In this document: piece after piece, positions 16,196 through 25,281 of the stretch | How positions within the stretch are numbered: position 1 is the first letter of the stretch | Layout of the letters: every line of letters begins with the position of its first letter | NCBI RefSeq assembly: GCF_900129095.1 | Contig: NZ_FQVA01000001.1 | Coordinates: 868,001 to 932,000 of the forward strand | Origin: Microbulbifer donghaiensis | Lineage (GTDB): Bacteria; Pseudomonadota; Gammaproteobacteria; Pseudomonadales; Cellvibrionaceae | DNA length: 64,000 nucleotides | Direction: 5' to 3' | The notes under the pieces: model-generated | The model's input: only the letters and a program-made list of their open reading frames with translations | Databases searched by the model: none | What the model was told of the DNA's origin: nothing | Position numbers and translations under genes: made by a program

Positions 16196-17923
16196 CTACA
16201 ACGGCTCCAGATAATTAACCAGCAGCTGCAATGATTCACGGCCGCGAAATTCGTTGATGTCGAGTTTATAGGCCAGGCGCACCCGGTCCGCCTGCTGCGG
16301 CCACTGATCGGTATCGACGTTGAACGCAATCGCGTCCAGCGCCAGCTGCGGATTTTGCGTCGGCGCCACCACCATCTTCAGGTGGCGCTCACCGACGATG
16401 CGCTGCTGCAGCAGCAGGAACTCACCGTCAAACAGCGGCTCCGGGAATGCCTGGCCCCAGGGCGCACAGGCGCGCAGCGTGGCCGCCGTCTGCAGGGTGA
16501 AATCCGCCGACTCCAGTTCGCCATCGGAATCGATCACCGCCTGCAGCTGCTTTTCCGTGAGACGGCTGCGCACCGCCACTTCGAAGGCGTCGGTAAAGGC
16601 GGCGAGGTTTTCCGCCGGCAGACTTAGCCCAGCCGCCATGGCATGGCCGCCAAACTTACTGATCAGATCCGGGTGTGCCGCGGCTACATCGCTGAGGGCA
16701 TCGCGAATATGCAGCCCCGGAATCGAGCGCGCCGAGCCCTTGATCAAGCCGTTGTCGCCCTCGGCAAAGGCGATAACCGGCCGGTGGAATTTCTCCTTGA
16801 TCCGGCTGGCGAGGATACCGACTACGCCCTGATGCCAGTTTTCATCAAAGAGGCACAGGCTCCAGGGAATCTCGCCCTCCAGTTGCAGTTTCTCCAGCGC
16901 GGCCATGGCCTCGCGCTGCATCCCCTGCTCTATCGCCTTGCGATCGCGATTCAGCGCGTCCAGTTCCGCCGCCAGTTCGCGGGCCTCGCTCGGATCGCGC
17001 GTCAACAGGCAGCGGATACCGGTACCGATATCGTCCAGGCGCCCGGCGGCGTTGATGCGCGGGCCGAGAATAAAACCGATGTCGGTCGTCGACAGCTTGC
17101 GCTGATCGCGGCCGGCCACCTCCAGCAGCGCGCTGATACCAGGCCGGCAGCAGCCGGCGCGAATGCGCGCAATACCCTGCTGCACCAGGATGCGGTTGTT
17201 GTGGTCCAGCGGCACCAGGTCCGCGACCGTGCCCAGGGCCACCAGATCCAGGTACTCGGCCATATTCACCGGTGCGGTGCCACTATCGGCAAACCAGCCG
17301 CTGTCCTCCAGCGCGCTGCGCAGGCGGCTCAGCAGGTAGAAAATCACCCCCACCCCGGCGAGGTTCTTGCTGGGGAAATCGCAGCCGGGCTGGTTCGGGT
17401 TCACGATGGCGTCGGCATCCGGCAGCTCGGCGCCCGGCAAATGGTGGTCGGTGACGATCACCGTCATCCCCGCCGCCTTGGCCGCGGCCACGCCATCGAT
17501 GCTGCTGATACCGTTGTCCACGGTGATCAGCACGTCGGGGCCGAAATCCTTCGCCACCTCGACGATCTCCGGCGTCAGGCCGTAGCCAAAGTCGAAGCGG
17601 TTGGGCACCAGGAACTCCACCCCGGGAGCGCCCATGGCACCCAGCGCCAGTACCGCCAGGGTGCTGCTGGTGGCACCGTCAGCGTCGAAGTCGCCGACGA
17701 TCAGGATCTTCTGCTGGGCGCGCACGGCGCTCACCAGCAGCTCCACCGCTCGCTCCAGGCCCCGCATGGATTGCGGTGCGTGCAGTTTTGCCAGGCGGTG
17801 ATCCAGCTCGGCCTCGCTGCTCACGCCGCGGCCGAGCAGCACCCGCTGCAGGATTTTCGGTGTGTCAGATGCAAAACGGCCAGTGGAGAAATCCACTGGC
17901 CGCCGCTGAATTCTTGTCGTCAT
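16196..17923 (-). CDS. recJ: Single-stranded-DNA-specific exonuclease RecJ
   Basis: A 575-residue DHH-family 5'-3' exonuclease of recombination and mismatch repair. Metal-binding motifs are DFDADGATS at residues 78-86, VDNGIS at about 135-140 and TDHH at 158-161. The DHHA1 motif appears as GGHAMAAGLSL, and GPRINAAGR lies between. The C-terminal OB fold is present, so the protein is full length. Gene order thrC-recJ is conserved. The 181-nt gap from thrC holds two perfect hairpins. Confidence 0.97.
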   Translation of the reverse strand: MTTRIQRRPVDFSTGRFASDTPKILQRVLLGRGVSSEAELDHRLAKLHAPQSMRGLERAVELLVSAVRAQQKILIVGDFDADGATSSTLAVLALGAMGAPGVEFLVPNRFDFGYGLTPEIVEVAKDFGPDVLITVDNGISSIDGVAAAKAAGMTVIVTDHHLPGAELPDADAIVNPNQPGCDFPSKNLAGVGVIFYLLSRLRSALEDSGWFADSGTAPVNMAEYLDLVALGTVADLVPLDHNNRILVQQGIARIRAGCCRPGISALLEVAGRDQRKLSTTDIGFILGPRINAAGRLDDIGTGIRCLLTRDPSEARELAAELDALNRDRKAIEQGMQREAMAALEKLQLEGEIPWSLCLFDENWHQGVVGILASRIKEKFHRPVIAFAEGDNGLIKGSARSIPGLHIRDALSDVAAAHPDLISKFGGHAMAAGLSLPAENLAAFTDAFEVAVRSRLTEKQLQAVIDSDGELESADFTLQTAATLRACAPWGQAFPEPLFDGEFLLLQQRIVGERHLKMVVAPTQNPQLALDAIAFNVDTDQWPQQADRVRLAYKLDINEFRGRESLQLLVNYLEPL

Positions 17924-17945
17924 TGCTACTCAGCTGTTCAATTGA

Positions 17946-17970
17946 CCCGCCAATCGACATGATTGGCGGG
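17946..17970. repeat. Perfect hairpin upstream of recJ
   Basis: CCCGCCAATC (17946-17955) and GATTGGCGGG (17961-17970) pair perfectly around a 5-nt loop, 23 nt upstream of the recJ start. It has no run of T. It might act on recJ mRNA or be a transcript-end structure. Confidence 0.6.
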
Positions 17971-18070
17971 GAGATGCGGCACAGGGATGTGCCGCCGCTG
18001 GCCAAAGGCCAGCGCGAGCCCCCGAAATGCCAGTAGATCCACGTATCTGCGCCAGCAATTCGCGGGCGAC

Positions 18071-18101
18071 AATCCAATAAATCAGGATGATTTATTGGAT
18101 T
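18071..18101. terminator. Perfect AT-rich hairpin just after thrC
   Basis: A 14-bp perfect stem (18071-18084 with 18088-18101) has a 3-nt loop, and starts four bases beyond the thrC stop codon. It lacks a U-tract on the minus strand. It more likely stabilises the thrC mRNA end or ends transcription weakly. Confidence 0.5.
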
Positions 18102-18104
18102 AAA

Positions 18105-19511
18105 TTAGGTAACGAGTGCCGTCGCCATAAACTCATGTACCTGGGACAGGTCATTGGGCAGGACCTTCATGCGCTCCGCGCGCTCGAACAGGTCCTGCAT
18201 ATGCGCCGGCAGGGGAATCTTCTCCAGGGGCAGCGCGCGGGCCACCGCATCGGGGAATTTTGCCGGATGGGCGGTGGAGAGGCAAACCATCGGTTGTTCG
18301 CGCCCCTCTTGCGAACCGAGGCGCACTCTGCGCGCGGCCTCGACGCCGATGGCGGTGTGGGGATCGAGCAGGTACTCGCTGGACTCAAACACCTCGCGGA
18401 TCACCTCCACGGTGCGCCTGTCGTCCACGCGGCAGGAAGCGAAGACTTCCCGCGCCCGCGCCAGCGCTCCCTCATCCAGGTGCATCGGCGCGCTGCGATC
18501 CGCCAGCAGTTCCGCTACCGCCGCACCGTCGCGATCGTACAAATCGAACAGCAGGCGCTCGAAGTTACTCGACACCATGATATCCATACTGGGCGACAGG
18601 CTGTGCACCAGCGGCCGCGGCGAGTGATCGTTGTCGCTGATACAGCGGTGCAGGATATCGTTGGCGTTGGTGGCGATCACCAGCTGGTCGATGGGCAGGC
18701 CCATCTGCCGCGCCAGGTAGCCGGCATAGATATCGCCGAAATTGCCGGTGGGCACCGAGAAATTCATCGTTTTTTCCGGCGCGCCCAGCCTCAGGGCGGC
18801 ATAGAAGTAGTAGACGATCTGCGCCATGATGCGCGCCCAGTTGATCGAGTTGACCGCCACCAGGCGGCGGCCATCCGGCAGAAACGACTGGTCGGCAAAA
18901 CTCGCCTTGACCATGTTCTGGCAATCGTCGAAGTTGCCCTCGAGCGCGATGTTGAACACATTGTCCGACATCACCGTGGTCATCTGGCGGCGCTGCACCT
19001 CGGACACTCGCTTGTGCGGGTGCAGGATAAAGATATCGATATTGTCGCAGTGGCGGCAGCCCTCTATCGCGGCGGAGCCGGTATCGCCGGATGTCGCCCC
19101 CATCACCACTACGCGCTCGCCGCGCTTTTTCAGCAGGTGGTCGAACAGTTGCCCCAGGAACTGTAATGCGAAGTCCTTGAACGCCAGGGTCGGGCCGTGA
19201 AACAGCTCCAGAATCCACTCGTTGGTGTCTGTCTGCACCAGCGGCGCCACCGCGCGGTGGCGGAAAGTGCTGTAGGCACGCCCGATAATACCGCGCAGCT
19301 CGTCATCGCTCAGGTCTTCGCCGACAAACGGCTGAATGATGCGAAAAGCCAGCTCCTCGTAATCAAGCCCGGCCATGGCCGCGATTTCCGCACGGGAAAA
19401 AGTCGGCAGGGATTCCGGTACATAGAGGCCGCCATCAGTGGCGAGGCCGGTGAGCACGGTATCGGCAAAGGAAAGTGACGGCGCGCGGCCGCGGGTGCTG
19501 ATGAATTTCAC
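18105..19511 (-). CDS. thrC: Threonine synthase
   Basis: A 468-residue PLP enzyme converting O-phosphohomoserine to threonine. The N-terminus KFISTRGRAPSLSFADTVL is the family start. The PLP lysine is in GPTLAFKDFALQFLGQ and the phosphate-binding loop is GATSGDTGSAAIEG. I place the start at GTG 19511, because the open frame upstream reads through the intergenic repeats and family members begin with this KFxSTRG block. It follows hom on the same strand, the usual hom-thrC pair. Confidence 0.96.
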   Translation of the reverse strand: MKFISTRGRAPSLSFADTVLTGLATDGGLYVPESLPTFSRAEIAAMAGLDYEELAFRIIQPFVGEDLSDDELRGIIGRAYSTFRHRAVAPLVQTDTNEWILELFHGPTLAFKDFALQFLGQLFDHLLKKRGERVVVMGATSGDTGSAAIEGCRHCDNIDIFILHPHKRVSEVQRRQMTTVMSDNVFNIALEGNFDDCQNMVKASFADQSFLPDGRRLVAVNSINWARIMAQIVYYFYAALRLGAPEKTMNFSVPTGNFGDIYAGYLARQMGLPIDQLVIATNANDILHRCISDNDHSPRPLVHSLSPSMDIMVSSNFERLLFDLYDRDGAAVAELLADRSAPMHLDEGALARAREVFASCRVDDRRTVEVIREVFESSEYLLDPHTAIGVEAARRVRLGSQEGREQPMVCLSTAHPAKFPDAVARALPLEKIPLPAHMQDLFERAERMKVLPNDLSQVHEFMATALVT

Positions 19512-19594
19512 GGTTTTCTTACTAACAGTTAAATAAATTCGTAGCGGGAGCGCCCCGCAGCCACAATCAATCTCGGCCGGTTGCCTCAGGGCGA

Positions 19595-19670
19595 GGCCCT
19601 GACGCCGGGGGCCATCCGGCAAACGATTGCCGATCAGGCTGTTTGTCGGATGGCCACCGGCGGCAGGGCC
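19595..19670. repeat. Short covarying palindrome, copy B
   Basis: Arms at 19595-19624 and 19641-19670 enclose GATTGCCGATCAGGCT, nearly the same loop as copy A, while the arms differ from copy A and still pair with each other. The tail GATTCAGAGCCAC follows. It is between hom and thrC, and any hom-thrC transcript would carry it. Confidence 0.85.
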
Positions 19671-19695
19671 GATTCAGAGCCACAGATTCCAGGGG

Positions 19696-19767
19696 CGCCG
19701 AGCAAATGATTGCGAAAGGACTGCTTGCCGGATGATCACCGGCGGCAGGGCCGATTCAAAGCTTCTG
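19696..19767. repeat. Degenerate short palindrome, copy C
   Basis: The right arm (19723-19752, with CACCGGCGGCAGGGCC) and tail GATTCAAAGC match copy B, and AAATGATTGC recalls the loop, but the left arm is largely lost. With copy B it fills most of the 286-nt gap between hom and thrC; no gene is visible there. Confidence 0.6.
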
Positions 19768-19797
19768 CTTTCGATTATTCCCTCCGAAAACGAGTAG

Positions 19798-21162
19798 TTA
19801 GCCCAGCGTCTCCACGCGGATCCGCACCACCTCGCCCTCGACGGTGTCCAGCGCCTCTATCTGCGCCACGGCCTCGCGCAGGCGCGCCTCTTTGGCGCGG
19901 CTGGTCAGAATAACCACCGGCACCAGCGCCTCGCCTTCCGCCGGCTCGTGTTGAATCAGGGCTTCGATACTGATGCCCTGGTCACTGCAGATTTTTGCCA
20001 CCTGGGACATAACCCCGGGCTTGTCGTGCGCCGATATACGCAGATAGTAGCTGGTCACCACCTCATCCATCGGCAGCACCTGCGGGCCCGCCTGACTGCC
20101 CTCGGCCACGCCGGCCGCGGGCACGCGCTGATCCGGTTTTGCCTCGAGGGTGCGCGCCACATCGACGATATCGGCAATCACCGCCGACGCCGTGGCTTCT
20201 GCACCGGCGCCGGCGCCGTAATACAGCGTCGGGCCCACGGCATCGCCATTGACCAGCACCGCGTTCATGACACCGTTCACATTGGCGATCAGGCGGCGCT
20301 GTGGAATCAGAGTCGGGTGTACGCGCAACTCGACACCGTGTTCGGTTCGCCGCGCAATACCCAAGTGTTTGATGCGGTAGCCCAGCTCGTCCGCGTAGCG
20401 GATGTCCTCACTGGAAACGCCGCTGATACCCTCGGTATACACCTTGTCGAATGCCAGCGGCATCGCAAATGCCAGGGAAGCCATAATCACCAGCTTGTGG
20501 GCCGCGTCTATCCCCTCCACATCGAAGGTCGGATCCGCTTCTGCGTAGCCCAGCTCCTGGGCCTGAGCCAGCGCCTCGGCAAAGCTGCGCCCCTTGTCGC
20601 GCATCTCCGTGAGAATGTAGTTGCCGGTGCCGTTGATAATGCCGGCCAGCCACTGGATGCGGTTGCCGACCAGGCCCTCGCGCAGGGATTTGATAATCGG
20701 GATACCGCCGGCCACGGCAGCTTCGTAGGCGATGGTCACACCCTTTTCCGCCGCCGCCGCAAACAGTTCGTTACCGTGTTCGGCAATCAGGGCCTTGTTG
20801 GCGGTAACAATATGTTTGCCATTGTTGATGGCGGCCAGCACCAGTTCGCGGGCCACAGTGGTGCCGCCGATCAACTCAACCAGGATGTCGACATCCGGGT
20901 TGTCGGCGACATCGAAGATTTCACGGGTGACGTTCAATTTGCTGGTATCGCAGGCGGCGTTGTCGCGGCGCGCACCCACCTGCACGATTTCCACCGGGCG
21001 GCCGCAGCGCGCCGCTATTTCCTCGCCGTTGCGCGCCATCACGTTCACCGTACCGCTGCCAACTGTACCGAGGCCACAAATGCCAATACGCACCGCCCGC
21101 CGCAGGTTGTCGGCCGGAAGACGGGGTGCCAGTTCGGTGGTTTCTTCGACGGTTGCGCTCAC
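19798..21162 (-). CDS. hom: Homoserine dehydrogenase
   Basis: A 454-residue NAD(P)-dependent enzyme reducing aspartate semialdehyde to homoserine. The dinucleotide loop GLGTVGSG is at residues 30-37, the catalytic region ATANKALIAEHG follows, and the signature GIINGTGNYILTEM is central. An ACT domain occupies about residues 370-454 (YYLRISAHDKPGVMSQVAKI), so feedback control by threonine is expected. GTG at 21162 has a strong GGAGGG site eight bases upstream. It has the N-terminal extension of about 24 residues before the first strand. Confidence 0.96.
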   Translation of the reverse strand: MSATVEETTELAPRLPADNLRRAVRIGICGLGTVGSGTVNVMARNGEEIAARCGRPVEIVQVGARRDNAACDTSKLNVTREIFDVADNPDVDILVELIGGTTVARELVLAAINNGKHIVTANKALIAEHGNELFAAAAEKGVTIAYEAAVAGGIPIIKSLREGLVGNRIQWLAGIINGTGNYILTEMRDKGRSFAEALAQAQELGYAEADPTFDVEGIDAAHKLVIMASLAFAMPLAFDKVYTEGISGVSSEDIRYADELGYRIKHLGIARRTEHGVELRVHPTLIPQRRLIANVNGVMNAVLVNGDAVGPTLYYGAGAGAEATASAVIADIVDVARTLEAKPDQRVPAAGVAEGSQAGPQVLPMDEVVTSYYLRISAHDKPGVMSQVAKICSDQGISIEALIQHEPAEGEALVPVVILTSRAKEARLREAVAQIEALDTVEGEVVRIRVETLG

Positions 21163-21535
21163 AACTTCCCTCCGCGCAAAAGATCCTGGACTGTAGCGGC
21201 GGGCACTCGGCGCGATGGCGAAAGCCCCGACGCCGGACTCGAGCCAGGCAACAGCGCAATAAGTGTTACTAAAAACGATAAAAGGACGACAACCTTACTG
21301 AGACAGAGGGGAAAAAGTCAATAAAATTGCGCGACCGGCGCCCCCTTACCCGGCGCAAGGGACAGTAACCGACCACAGTAATCTGCAGATTCACACAACC
21401 ACCAGACATTGGCGCTAGTTGATGCTATAAGGGCATCTAACAGCATCAGATAACGACAGCCTGCGAAATTGCGCCCACTGTCGCTTATCGCAAAAAATGT
21501 GCCCTCCCAAAACCGGCGCTTTACACAGCAGAACG
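21163..21535. other. Divergent intergenic region, hom and asparaginase
   Basis: This 373-nt stretch has no gene. It must hold the promoters of hom (minus) and the asparaginase gene (plus). A nested inverted repeat lies at 21420-21448 (TGATGCT with AGCATCA, enclosing GATGC/GCATC), about 90 nt before the asparaginase start, and could be an operator. The region from 21255 on is richer in A and T than its surroundings. Confidence 0.5.
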
Positions 21536-22549
21536 ATGAAGAAAACCCTGATCCTCTACACCGGCGGCACCCTCGGCATGCGGCGCAGCGCGTCGGGCTA
21601 TATTCCCGATGCGGATCTGGAGACTCTGCTGGACAAACTGCTGACCGGCATTCCGGGACAGTTGCCCGAATACGATTTCCACGCATTTGACCAACTCCTG
21701 GACAGCGCCAACATGCAGCCGGCCGACTGGTATCGCATTGCCGCCTGTATCCGTGATCGCTACGACCGCTATGCGGGCTTTGTGGTGCTGCACGGCACCG
21801 ACACCATGGCCTACACCTCGTCGGCCCTCTCCTTCGCCCTGCAGGGATTGGACAAACCGGTGATCGTCACCGGCTCCCAGATACCGCTGCGGGAAATGCG
21901 CAGCGATGCCCACAACAACCTGATCGCCGCCCTCCTGCTGAGCACGGATGAAACACTCGCCGAGGTGTGCCTCTACTTCAACGGGAAACTGCTGCGCGGC
22001 AACCGCGCGACCAAGGTCAGTTCCGGCTCGCTGGACGCCTTCGCCACGCCCAACTATCCGCTATTGGGAGAGGTCGGCATCCATGTAGATATCGACCGTT
22101 CCGCCCTACTGGCGCCGGCCCTGCGCCGCGATTTTCAGATCCCCGGGTTCGCCGACGGCGGTGTTGTAATACTGAAGCTGTTCCCGGGGATTTCGCCGTT
22201 CTTTCTGAGCAAGGTGCTGGAATACTCTCCCCGCGGGCTGGTACTCGAAACCTACGGCACCGGCAATGCGCCCACGGATGATAAATCGTTCACCGGCTGG
22301 CTGGAGAAAGCTACCGAGCGCGGCACCATCTGCGTCGCCGTATCCCAGTGCCTGGAAAATCGCGTTGACCTCGGCAAATACGCGGCCGGCTCGGCTCTGC
22401 TACGGGCCGGCGTAGTCGGTGGCCTGGATATGACCACCGAGGCCGCTTATTCGAAACTGAATCACCTGCTCGCGATGGACCTGCCACAGCAGGAGGTGAG
22501 GGAGCTGATGCAGACCTCCCTGTGCGGGGAATGCACGCTGCTCCACTGA
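21536..22549 (+). CDS. ansA: Type I (cytoplasmic) L-asparaginase
   Basis: A 337-residue enzyme hydrolysing asparagine to aspartate and ammonia. The first catalytic threonine is in LYTGGTLGM near residue 12, the second in VVLHGTDTMAYT, and GSQIPLREMRSDAHNN and the SSGSLDAFATPNYP block complete the AnsA pattern. No signal peptide, so it is the cytoplasmic type. The open frame begins upstream at 21497, but the methionine at 21536 fits the family start (MKKTLILYTGGT). It is followed by a regulator and by aspartase, which would use its product. Confidence 0.94.
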   Translation: MKKTLILYTGGTLGMRRSASGYIPDADLETLLDKLLTGIPGQLPEYDFHAFDQLLDSANMQPADWYRIAACIRDRYDRYAGFVVLHGTDTMAYTSSALSFALQGLDKPVIVTGSQIPLREMRSDAHNNLIAALLLSTDETLAEVCLYFNGKLLRGNRATKVSSGSLDAFATPNYPLLGEVGIHVDIDRSALLAPALRRDFQIPGFADGGVVILKLFPGISPFFLSKVLEYSPRGLVLETYGTGNAPTDDKSFTGWLEKATERGTICVAVSQCLENRVDLGKYAAGSALLRAGVVGGLDMTTEAAYSKLNHLLAMDLPQQEVRELMQTSLCGECTLLH

Positions 22550-22600
22550 GCGTTACCAGTAATTAATTTTCGCGACGATACCGCACGAAATTACGCCCCT

Positions 22601-23416
22601 ATGAGCAAGGACTTCTCGCAAAACCTCCGCCTGCTTTGCAGCTACTATCGCTCCATCGCGGAAGTGTGTCGGCGCCTGGGTGTGAATCGGGCGCAATTCA
22701 ACAAGTACCTGAGTGGAGATACCCAGCCCTCCCGTTACACGCTGACAAAAATCTGCGATTTTTTTGGCGTGGAACCTCATGAAATCCTGATGCCGCACGA
22801 GCAGTTCGCACAGATTGTCCGCGTCCGCAGTGCGCCCGGCGCGTCCGCCGCACCGGCGCAGCCCTACAGCTCTGACATCGACAAGCTGATGCGCGAGTCG
22901 AAGGGTCATGCGGACAAGTATCTCGGTTTTTACTTCGAGTACCACTACTCTATGACCTTCCAGGACCACATCATTCGCAGCCTGCTGCGCATTGAGTCGG
23001 ATGGCGACGGATACTACTTTCAGCGCTTCGAACGCATGCGTTATCCGGACCGGGAGGAATGGTACAAGTCCCGCTACAAGGGCATGCTGTTTTTTCTTTC
23101 CGAGCGCATCTTTTTGATCGGTTATGAAGCGCTGACCCGCAACGAGATAGCCCAGACGATACTCTATCCGACCTACAAGAGCCGCGTGAGCTATCTGTCC
23201 GGCCTGAAACTCGGCGTCTCCGCCAGTGATCGCCGCGAACCGGTCTGCACCAAGGTAGTACTGGAATCGCTGGGGCGGAATATCAGCGTCAGAAGCGCGC
23301 TCAAGCTGTGCGGGGTATTCGGTCCGGACTCCGAGGAGATCAACCGTAATATCCGCGAGAGCATTCGCGCTACCGCCAACGAGGGGCCGCAGAGTTTTTT
23401 CGCCACGCCACTTTAA
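22601..23416 (+). CDS. XRE-type transcriptional regulator with unknown sensor domain
   Basis: A 271-residue protein. Residues about 15-65 form a Cro/CI helix-turn-helix (SIAEVCRRLGVNRAQFNKYL, then TLTKICDFFGVEPHEIL). After a Pro/Ala linker (about 82-92) comes a 170-residue domain rich in aromatic residues (YLGFYFEYHYSMTFQDHIIR) that I cannot assign. It lies 51 nt after ansA and 93 nt before aspA on the same strand, so it is the likely regulator of asparagine/aspartate breakdown. Ligand unknown; aspartate or asparagine is a guess from context. Confidence 0.82.
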   Translation: MSKDFSQNLRLLCSYYRSIAEVCRRLGVNRAQFNKYLSGDTQPSRYTLTKICDFFGVEPHEILMPHEQFAQIVRVRSAPGASAAPAQPYSSDIDKLMRESKGHADKYLGFYFEYHYSMTFQDHIIRSLLRIESDGDGYYFQRFERMRYPDREEWYKSRYKGMLFFLSERIFLIGYEALTRNEIAQTILYPTYKSRVSYLSGLKLGVSASDRREPVCTKVVLESLGRNISVRSALKLCGVFGPDSEEINRNIRESIRATANEGPQSFFATPL

Positions 23417-23509
23417 AAAAGAGCGCCAGCAGCGGACACACCCGTACCGAGATAGCCACAAATTTTTCCCGACAAACCCAATTCCGGGCCAGCCCCAACA
23501 GGACGACGT

Positions 23510-24976
23510 ATGACCAACGAATTTCAAACCCTGAAACCCATGCCGGTATTTACCGCCGGAAGCGCCGTGCGGATGGAGCACGACCTCCTCGGCGACCGCG
23601 AAGTACCCGCCGATGCCTACTTCGGCATCCAGACCCTGCGCGCGCTGGAGAACTTCCAGATAACGGGTATCACCCTGAATCACTTTCCAAACCTGGTAAA
23701 GGCGCTGGCCATGGTCAAGAAAGCAGCCGCCCGCACCAACAGCGAACTTGGATACCTGCAGACAGAACTCGCCGAAGCCATCGGCAGAGCTTGCGATGAG
23801 ATCATCGCCGGCGAGCTGCACGATCATTTTCTCGTGGATATGATCCAGGGCGGCGCCGGCACTTCCACCAACATGAATGCCAATGAAGTCATTGCCAACC
23901 GCGCGCTGGAGCTGCTCGGACACAGCAAAGGCGAATACAAAAACGTCCACCCGAACAACCACGTCAACCTGTCGCAGTCCACCAACGACGTCTACCCGAC
24001 GTCGATCAACCTGGCCATCCTGCTCAGCTACAGCGATCTGGTGCACTCGATGGAACAGCTGTGCCTCGAGTTCGACAAGAAAGCCGAAGAGTTTGCCAGC
24101 GTCATCAAGATGGGCCGCACCCAACTGCAGGATGCCGTGCCCATGACCCTGGGCCAGGAGTTTGCTGCGTTCGCCGCCACCGTGCGTGAGGACGTGGCCC
24201 GGGTAAAGGAACTGGTCGTATTGTTCAAAGAGATCAATATGGGCGGCACCGCGATCGGCACCGGTATCAATACCGACCCGGCCTATCGCCAGTTGGTGGT
24301 CGACGCCCTGTCGGAAATTTCCGGGATTGAATTCATCTGCGCGGAAAACCTGGTCGAAGCCACCTCAGACATGGGTGCCTTCGTGATGTTCTCCGGCGTC
24401 ATGAAGCGTATCGCAGTAAAAATCTCCAAGATCTGCAGCGACCTGCGACTGCTGTCCAGTGGTCCGCGAGCCGGCTTCAACGAGATCAACCTGCCACCGA
24501 TGCAACCCGGTTCCTCGATCATGCCCGGCAAGGTAAACCCGGTTATTCCCGAGGTGGTGAACCAGGTTGCCTATCAGGTGATCGGCAATGACTTGACCAT
24601 CACCCTCGCGGCAGAGAGTGGGCAGCTGCAACTGAACGTGATGGAGCCGGTGATTGCGTTCAACCTGCTGCAGTCCATGCGCCTGATGACCCAGGCCATG
24701 CACACGCTGGCCAACCGCTGCGTGAACGGTATTACCGCCAACGTGGAACACTGCCGCCAAATGGTGGAGAACAGTATCGGCGTGATCACCGCGGTGAGCC
24801 CGTTTATCGGTTACGAAAATGCCACCCGCATCGCCAAGCTGGCCCTGCACAGCGGGCGCAGCGTCAAGGAGCTGGTGTTGGAGGAGGAACTGCTAAGCGA
24901 GGCGGAACTGAACGATATTCTTCGCCCGGAAAATATGACCCAGCCGCGCAAGGTAGACATCAAAATCCGGGTTTGA
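23510..24976 (+). CDS. aspA: Aspartate ammonia-lyase (aspartase)
   Basis: A 488-residue member of the aspartase/fumarase superfamily that deaminates aspartate to fumarate. The catalytic loop signature GSSIMPGKVNP is present, with QGGAGTSTNMNANEV and the substrate motif QSTNDVYPTSINLA. Aspartase rather than fumarase is supported by REVPADAYFGIQTLRA and KMGRTQLQDAVPMTLGQEF, close to Escherichia coli AspA. The N-terminus has about 20 extra residues before HDLLGDREVP; a later start would be possible. A GGACGA stretch lies about 7 nt upstream of the listed start. It completes an asparagine-to-fumarate route with ansA. Confidence 0.93.
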   Translation: MTNEFQTLKPMPVFTAGSAVRMEHDLLGDREVPADAYFGIQTLRALENFQITGITLNHFPNLVKALAMVKKAAARTNSELGYLQTELAEAIGRACDEIIAGELHDHFLVDMIQGGAGTSTNMNANEVIANRALELLGHSKGEYKNVHPNNHVNLSQSTNDVYPTSINLAILLSYSDLVHSMEQLCLEFDKKAEEFASVIKMGRTQLQDAVPMTLGQEFAAFAATVREDVARVKELVVLFKEINMGGTAIGTGINTDPAYRQLVVDALSEISGIEFICAENLVEATSDMGAFVMFSGVMKRIAVKISKICSDLRLLSSGPRAGFNEINLPPMQPGSSIMPGKVNPVIPEVVNQVAYQVIGNDLTITLAAESGQLQLNVMEPVIAFNLLQSMRLMTQAMHTLANRCVNGITANVEHCRQMVENSIGVITAVSPFIGYENATRIAKLALHSGRSVKELVLEEELLSEAELNDILRPENMTQPRKVDIKIRV

Positions 24977-25000
24977 ACCACCCGGAAAAAGAAGGGACCA

Positions 25001-25272
25001 CTGCCGGCAGCTAGCCCGGATATTGCACCAGGGGCCGCGATGATCGCGCCGAGATCTGTGCATTCAGTGCATTTTTGTGGCGTACATGCATGCTTATTGC
25101 ACGTATTAGCCGCAAAAATGTGCTGGGCGCACAGAGATCAAGCGAGGGCGCGGCCAGCGGTGCTTGGTAACATTTTGTACCCGAGTGAAAACTTCAAAAA
25201 ATTTTTACAAACAAAGACTCAAGTGGAATCTCAAGCGGCCCGGTGCAATATCCGGGCTAGCGCTGCCGGCAG
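25001..25272. mobile_element. Nested inverted-repeat element, MITE-like
   Basis: A perfect 19-bp inverted repeat (25011-25029 with 25242-25260, CTAGCCCGGATATTGCACC) bounds the element. Outside both ends is the palindromic decamer CTGCCGGCAG (25001-25010 and 25263-25272), which could be a target duplication or part of the arms. Inside, a second inverted repeat (25053-25081 with 25109-25139) and GGCCGCG/CGCGGCC (25033-25039 with 25149-25155) make a long hairpin. The right third (25156-25241) is AT-rich and unpaired. It has no coding capacity. It fills the 305-nt gap between aspA and dsbC. Confidence 0.75.
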
Positions 25273-25281
25273 ATTCTTTCA

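Noticed and set aside
19948-21324. A 458-codon plus-strand open frame opposite hom
   Set aside because: Histidine- and arginine-rich antisense translation with no motif; hom is certain.
22553-24124. A 523-codon minus-strand open frame
   Set aside because: Antisense to the XRE regulator and aspartase, both well supported. No family resemblance.
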